Source of the DNA: JAVEYA01 sp034003745
GTDB taxonomy: Bacteria > Bacillota > Peptococcia > DRI-13 > PHAD01
Direction of reading: 5' to 3'
Assembly (NCBI GenBank): GCA_034003745.1
Contig: JAVEYA010000118.1
Span: 1-6,623, forward strand
Length of the DNA: 6,623 nt
Made by a program: the position numbers and the translations under genes
Shown: positions 4,802 through 6,623 of the stretch, one piece after another
Numbering within the stretch: the first letter of the stretch is position 1
Layout: each line of letters starts with the position of its first letter
The notes under the pieces: model-generated
The model's database searches: none
Told to the model about the DNA's origin: nothing
What the model saw: the letters and a program-made list of their open reading frames with translations, nothing else

Positions 4802-5443
4802 ATGAAAATAAATAAAGAAACTATCTCACGAATAAAAGAAAAAATCAAAATTAAAATAAAAGAAAAAACTTATTGTCCTATTGAAAAACGCATAAGCGAA
4901 ACAATGTTAAATTTTGTAGAGATAGTAAGATGGAATTCATTTACGTCGTTGGGTTATGAAATTACTAATATCCGTGGAAATTATTACAATAATATTAATA
5001 AAGAGGAATATAAGTTTGAATATGAACTTTATATGAAAAAATTGTTGGAGTTTTACAGGAATGAGGCAGAAAGTTTTTGTGCTTATAAAACCCTTGATTA
5101 TACAAAAGAATTACTATTAAGAAGAAAAGAAATAAGAAATCAATCGAACTATTTTTCTAATTTATTTATTGGAGTTGGTACAGGACTGTTTTCAGGATTA
5201 CTAGTTGATAAATTCCCTCTTTTTATTAAGTTTGAGGAATTTATAAATAATTTAAACCCTTTCTTAGGGGTTATGATTTCGTTAGTGTCCTCGATTGTAT
5301 TATTTGTGGCAGTATTTCTTTTAGCTGCTTTTATATTAATTATGTTTAAGAAATCATTATTATATGAATGCCCTTATGCAAAATATGCAGAAGAGAAGGA
5401 ATTACAAATTATTGAAGATATAATAAATACAAAATTAGGTTAG
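4802..5443 (+). CDS. Unknown protein with two membrane helices
   Basis: A 213-residue protein starting at ATG 4802, with GGGGAG at 4788-4793. I do not recognise the family. Residues 1-30 are very lysine-rich (KEKIKIKIKEK), residues 30-115 look like a helical cytoplasmic domain rich in aromatic and charged residues, and two strongly hydrophobic segments lie at about 117-142 and 154-182. They are separated by a short loop, 'FEEFINNLNP', and followed by a charged tail (ECPYAKYAEEKELQIIEDI). The layout, soluble helical domain then a helical hairpin in the membrane, resembles small effector proteins of defence systems, but nothing proves a function. It is very AT-rich. No promoter is visible, and the stop is followed after five bases by the inverse core, giving the one-gene-one-site unit seen in its neighbours. 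Confidence 0.7.
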   Translation: MKINKETISRIKEKIKIKIKEKTYCPIEKRISETMLNFVEIVRWNSFTSLGYEITNIRGNYYNNINKEEYKFEYELYMKKLLEFYRNEAESFCAYKTLDYTKELLLRRKEIRNQSNYFSNLFIGVGTGLFSGLLVDKFPLFIKFEEFINNLNPFLGVMISLVSSIVLFVAVFLLAAFILIMFKKSLLYECPYAKYAEEKELQIIEDIINTKLG

Positions 5444-5448
5444 TTTAT

Positions 5449-5672
5449 GCAAACGTCAGATAACACTACTAATAACGAATTCCCGCTCAGGGAGCGAATA
5501 AGCACGAGGTGCCAGCCAAGGTGTGATAAATGTTCTGAGCCTGCCGGGGCCCACATCCCCCGGCAGGCATGACGCGGCTTACCCAGGATTAAGATTTGGC
5601 AAGCAAAACAGCCTAGTCATCACCTTGAGGCCGTGGGAGGTCATAAATGCAGGGCTGTTATCCGACTGACTA
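5449..5672 (+). repeat. Spacer 3: folded attC-like site between units C and D
   Basis: It begins five bases after the stop of the two-helix gene. Outer pair: GTCAGATAACA (5455-5465) and TGTTATCCGAC (5656-5666), complementary at 10 of 11 positions. Further in, the left arm around TTCCCGCTCAGGG has a loose counterpart in the right arm CACCTTGAGGCCGTGGGAGG. The centre carries an 11-bp hairpin (5539-5568) and a second stem, ATGAC/GTCAT (5569-5573 and 5616-5620) continued by GGCT/AGCC (5576-5579 and 5610-5613). The terminal pair with a core on each side is the clearest attC-like plan of the three spacers. It shows little sequence identity with the other two, as is common for attC centres. Confidence 0.55.
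5539..5568 (+). repeat. Perfect 11-bp GC-rich hairpin inside spacer 3
   Basis: GCCTGCCGGGG (5539-5549) and CCCCGGCAGGC (5558-5568) pair exactly around an eight-base loop. No T-tract follows; the next bases are ATGACGCGG. It could slow polymerase, but as a terminator it would be atypical. Its place at the middle of the spacer suits the tip of a folded recombination site. Confidence 0.75.
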
Positions 5673-5690
5673 CAAAAAGGAGAAAAGTAA

Positions 5691-6464
5691 TTGAATAGCA
5701 ATACAGATCAGTTTCCACTAACAGCATATTCATGGCAAATTCTAACCCCAAACATTTTTTTAAAAACACTTGATAGATCAGCTTTCTATCACCATGGTAC
5801 TGGAATACCAAAGGAGATACGCATTTTTTGGGGTGCTAATCTATTAACCCCTGGTAAAAGTAAAGATACTTTCTTGAATTATAAGGGTAAAAATTATGAT
5901 TGCAGTCTTGTAATGAGTCAAGACCACAGGACAAGGTTGTTTTGGAAAGCTGATTTTTCGGATTTATTAAAGCAAGCTTTACCAGAATGGTATCTTTATT
6001 TTGCTGAAGGTGATAGACCGGAAGAATCTTTTTTCCCGCGAATGAGGTTAGAAAGAGTCAAATTAGGCCCTGAAATATATAAGGTAGACTTTATTCTTCC
6101 TGAACAAATCAAGGCAGACATACTTAGTGAAGAGGAAGAAGAGTATAACACCCAAACGGAGGGCGAGATACAATACTACTCTGGAACAAGATATGAGCGT
6201 GATCCAGAGAATAGAAAAAAAGCAATTGAATATCATGGCACAGTTTGTGTTATTTGTGGGTTTGACTTTGAACATCACTATGGTGAAAGAGGTAGAGGAT
6301 TTATAGAAATCCATCATATAGCTCCATTAAGTGGGTCAGGTATTCATGAAGTAAACCCCAAAACTGACCTGATACCTGTATGTTCAAACTGTCATAAGAT
6401 GATACATCGTAAGAAAGACAATATATTATCGATTGAGATTATGAAAAAAATATATCGGGACTAA
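5691..6464 (+). CDS. HNH endonuclease with uncharacterised N-terminal domain
   Basis: A 257-residue protein starting at TTG 5691, with AAGGAG at 5677-5682; no ATG occurs in frame before residue 75. Residues 168-241 form an HNH nuclease domain: zinc pairs C186-x2-C189 ('CVICGF') and C231-x2-C234 ('CSNCH'), catalytic-type 'EIHHIAPLS' with H208/H209, and 'NPKTDLIPVCSNCHKMIH' with H239. All key residues are present, so it should be active on DNA. Residues 1-140 ('FLKTLDRSAFYHHGTGIPKE', then 'RTRLFWKADFS') form a separate domain that could be a DNA- or modified-base reader, as in type IV-like restriction enzymes; that is inference. An acidic linker, SEEEEEYN, joins the two. No methyltransferase lies beside it, which would fit a modification-dependent enzyme. 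The gene is AT-rich and promoterless, and no inverse core follows its stop. Confidence 0.8.
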   Translation: MNSNTDQFPLTAYSWQILTPNIFLKTLDRSAFYHHGTGIPKEIRIFWGANLLTPGKSKDTFLNYKGKNYDCSLVMSQDHRTRLFWKADFSDLLKQALPEWYLYFAEGDRPEESFFPRMRLERVKLGPEIYKVDFILPEQIKADILSEEEEEYNTQTEGEIQYYSGTRYERDPENRKKAIEYHGTVCVICGFDFEHHYGERGRGFIEIHHIAPLSGSGIHEVNPKTDLIPVCSNCHKMIHRKKDNILSIEIMKKIYRD

Positions 6465-6505
6465 TGCAGTCCAGCAAATTCTTGTCAAGGAAGGAAGTGA
6501 GCAAT

Positions 6506-6623
6506 GTGCTAACCATTGATGAATATATTGCCAAGATGAAGAAAGCTGACAAGATGGATGAATTAGATTTATTAAAGCAGTCGGAAAATATGACCGCCGT
6601 TATGAAATATGTCATGTCCTACT
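6506..6623 (+). CDS. Unidentified protein, N-terminal 39 residues only
   Basis: The frame starts at GTG 6506, with AAGGAAGG at 6488-6495, and stays open to the end of the window. The overlapping ATG at 6504 hits a stop after two codons, so GTG is preferred. The visible part starts VLTIDEYIAKMKKADKMDEL and continues with a helical, charged stretch ending ...MKYVMSY. I do not recognise the family; it looks soluble and alpha-helical. It lies 41 bases after the HNH gene with no folded spacer between them. It may be co-transcribed with the HNH gene as a partner, or be the first resident gene beyond the array. Confidence 0.55.
   Translation, partial: MLTIDEYIAKMKKADKMDELDLLKQSENMTAVMKYVMSY

Larger units (their letters stand above)
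2500..6464 (+). mobile_element. Putative integron-like gene-cassette array, units A to D, no integrase in window
   Basis: Four AT-rich units are bounded by (A/G)TTAT cores, with inferred junctions at 2502/2503, 3489/3490, 4765/4766 and 5657/5658, and GC-rich folded spacers ending at the last three. Unit A spans about 987 bases, B about 1276 and C about 892; D is not closed within the window. Each unit begins with TTAT, and A, B and C each carry an inverse core (ATAAC or ATAAAC) 3' of their gene that is at least partly complementary to the unit's own 5' end. This is the geometry of integron cassettes and their attC sites. B, C and D are promoterless, co-directional and start their gene 32-36 bases after the core. 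The cores do not obey GTTRRRY, so a divergent integron, a cluster of attC sites lacking an integrase, or another hairpin-using recombinase are all possible. The layout is seen; the mechanism is inferred. Confidence 0.5.

Noticed and set aside
3263..5672. The three spacers as MITEs (miniature inverted-repeat transposons)
   Set aside because: They have inverted ends, but no target-site duplications flank them, their centres differ strongly, and they sit at the same spot relative to each gene. The inverse core also matches the unit's own 5' end, which a MITE does not explain.
3263..5672. Retron or CRISPR-type array
   Set aside because: There is no reverse transcriptase, no regularly spaced short direct repeats and no Cas gene; the repeating units are whole genes.
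6063..6317. Minus-strand hydrophobic frame within the HNH gene
   Set aside because: Lies opposite the zinc-binding HNH domain, whose residues are all intact; the hydrophobic look comes from the complement of acidic and lysine codons.

Overview
The window looks like the chromosome of an anaerobic Gram-positive of the Clostridia, most likely Peptococcaceae-like (Pelotomaculum/Desulfotomaculum type). This is inferred from strong AAGGAGG-type ribosome binding sites, frequent TTG/GTG starts, a Tad/Flp-pilus pair (TadE-like plus CpaB-like) in moderately GC-rich DNA, and a small coiled-coil gene behind an extended -10 promoter. No sequence search was possible, so the taxonomic call is tentative.

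Bases 1-2371 are the ordinary part. They hold the 3' end of a TadE-like pseudopilin gene, a SAF-domain CpaB-like gene, a 354-base structured gap, a short RadC/JAB-domain gene closed by a hairpin, and a 103-residue coiled-coil gene with its own promoter and terminator.

Bases about 2500-6464 are different: AT-rich, mostly single-gene units separated by GC-rich, strongly folded spacers of roughly 180-230 bases. The units are A (2503-3489), a minus-strand pair encoding a three-helix membrane protein and a 46-residue proline-rich microprotein; B (3490-4765), a DUF3800-type protein; C (4766-5657), an unknown protein with two membrane helices; and D (from 5658), an HNH endonuclease with an uncharacterised N-terminal domain. 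Units B-D are on the plus strand, show no promoter, start 32-36 bases after a (G)TTAT core, and B and C stop 5-8 bases before an inverse (ATAAC) core.

This is the architecture of integron gene cassettes with attC-like sites, here without a visible integrase and with cores that do not fit the classical GTTRRRY consensus. The best single piece of evidence is unit C. Its 3' inverse core (5449-5465) complements the junction that its own two ends would form if circularised at 16 of 17 positions. I interpret the region as a small mobile cassette array, possibly carrying defence genes (membrane effector, DUF3800, HNH nuclease). The layout and repeats are seen directly; the integron-like mechanism and the defence role are inference.

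The array appears to end after the HNH gene, where no closing core is found. The window ends inside an unidentified gene that begins at 6506.
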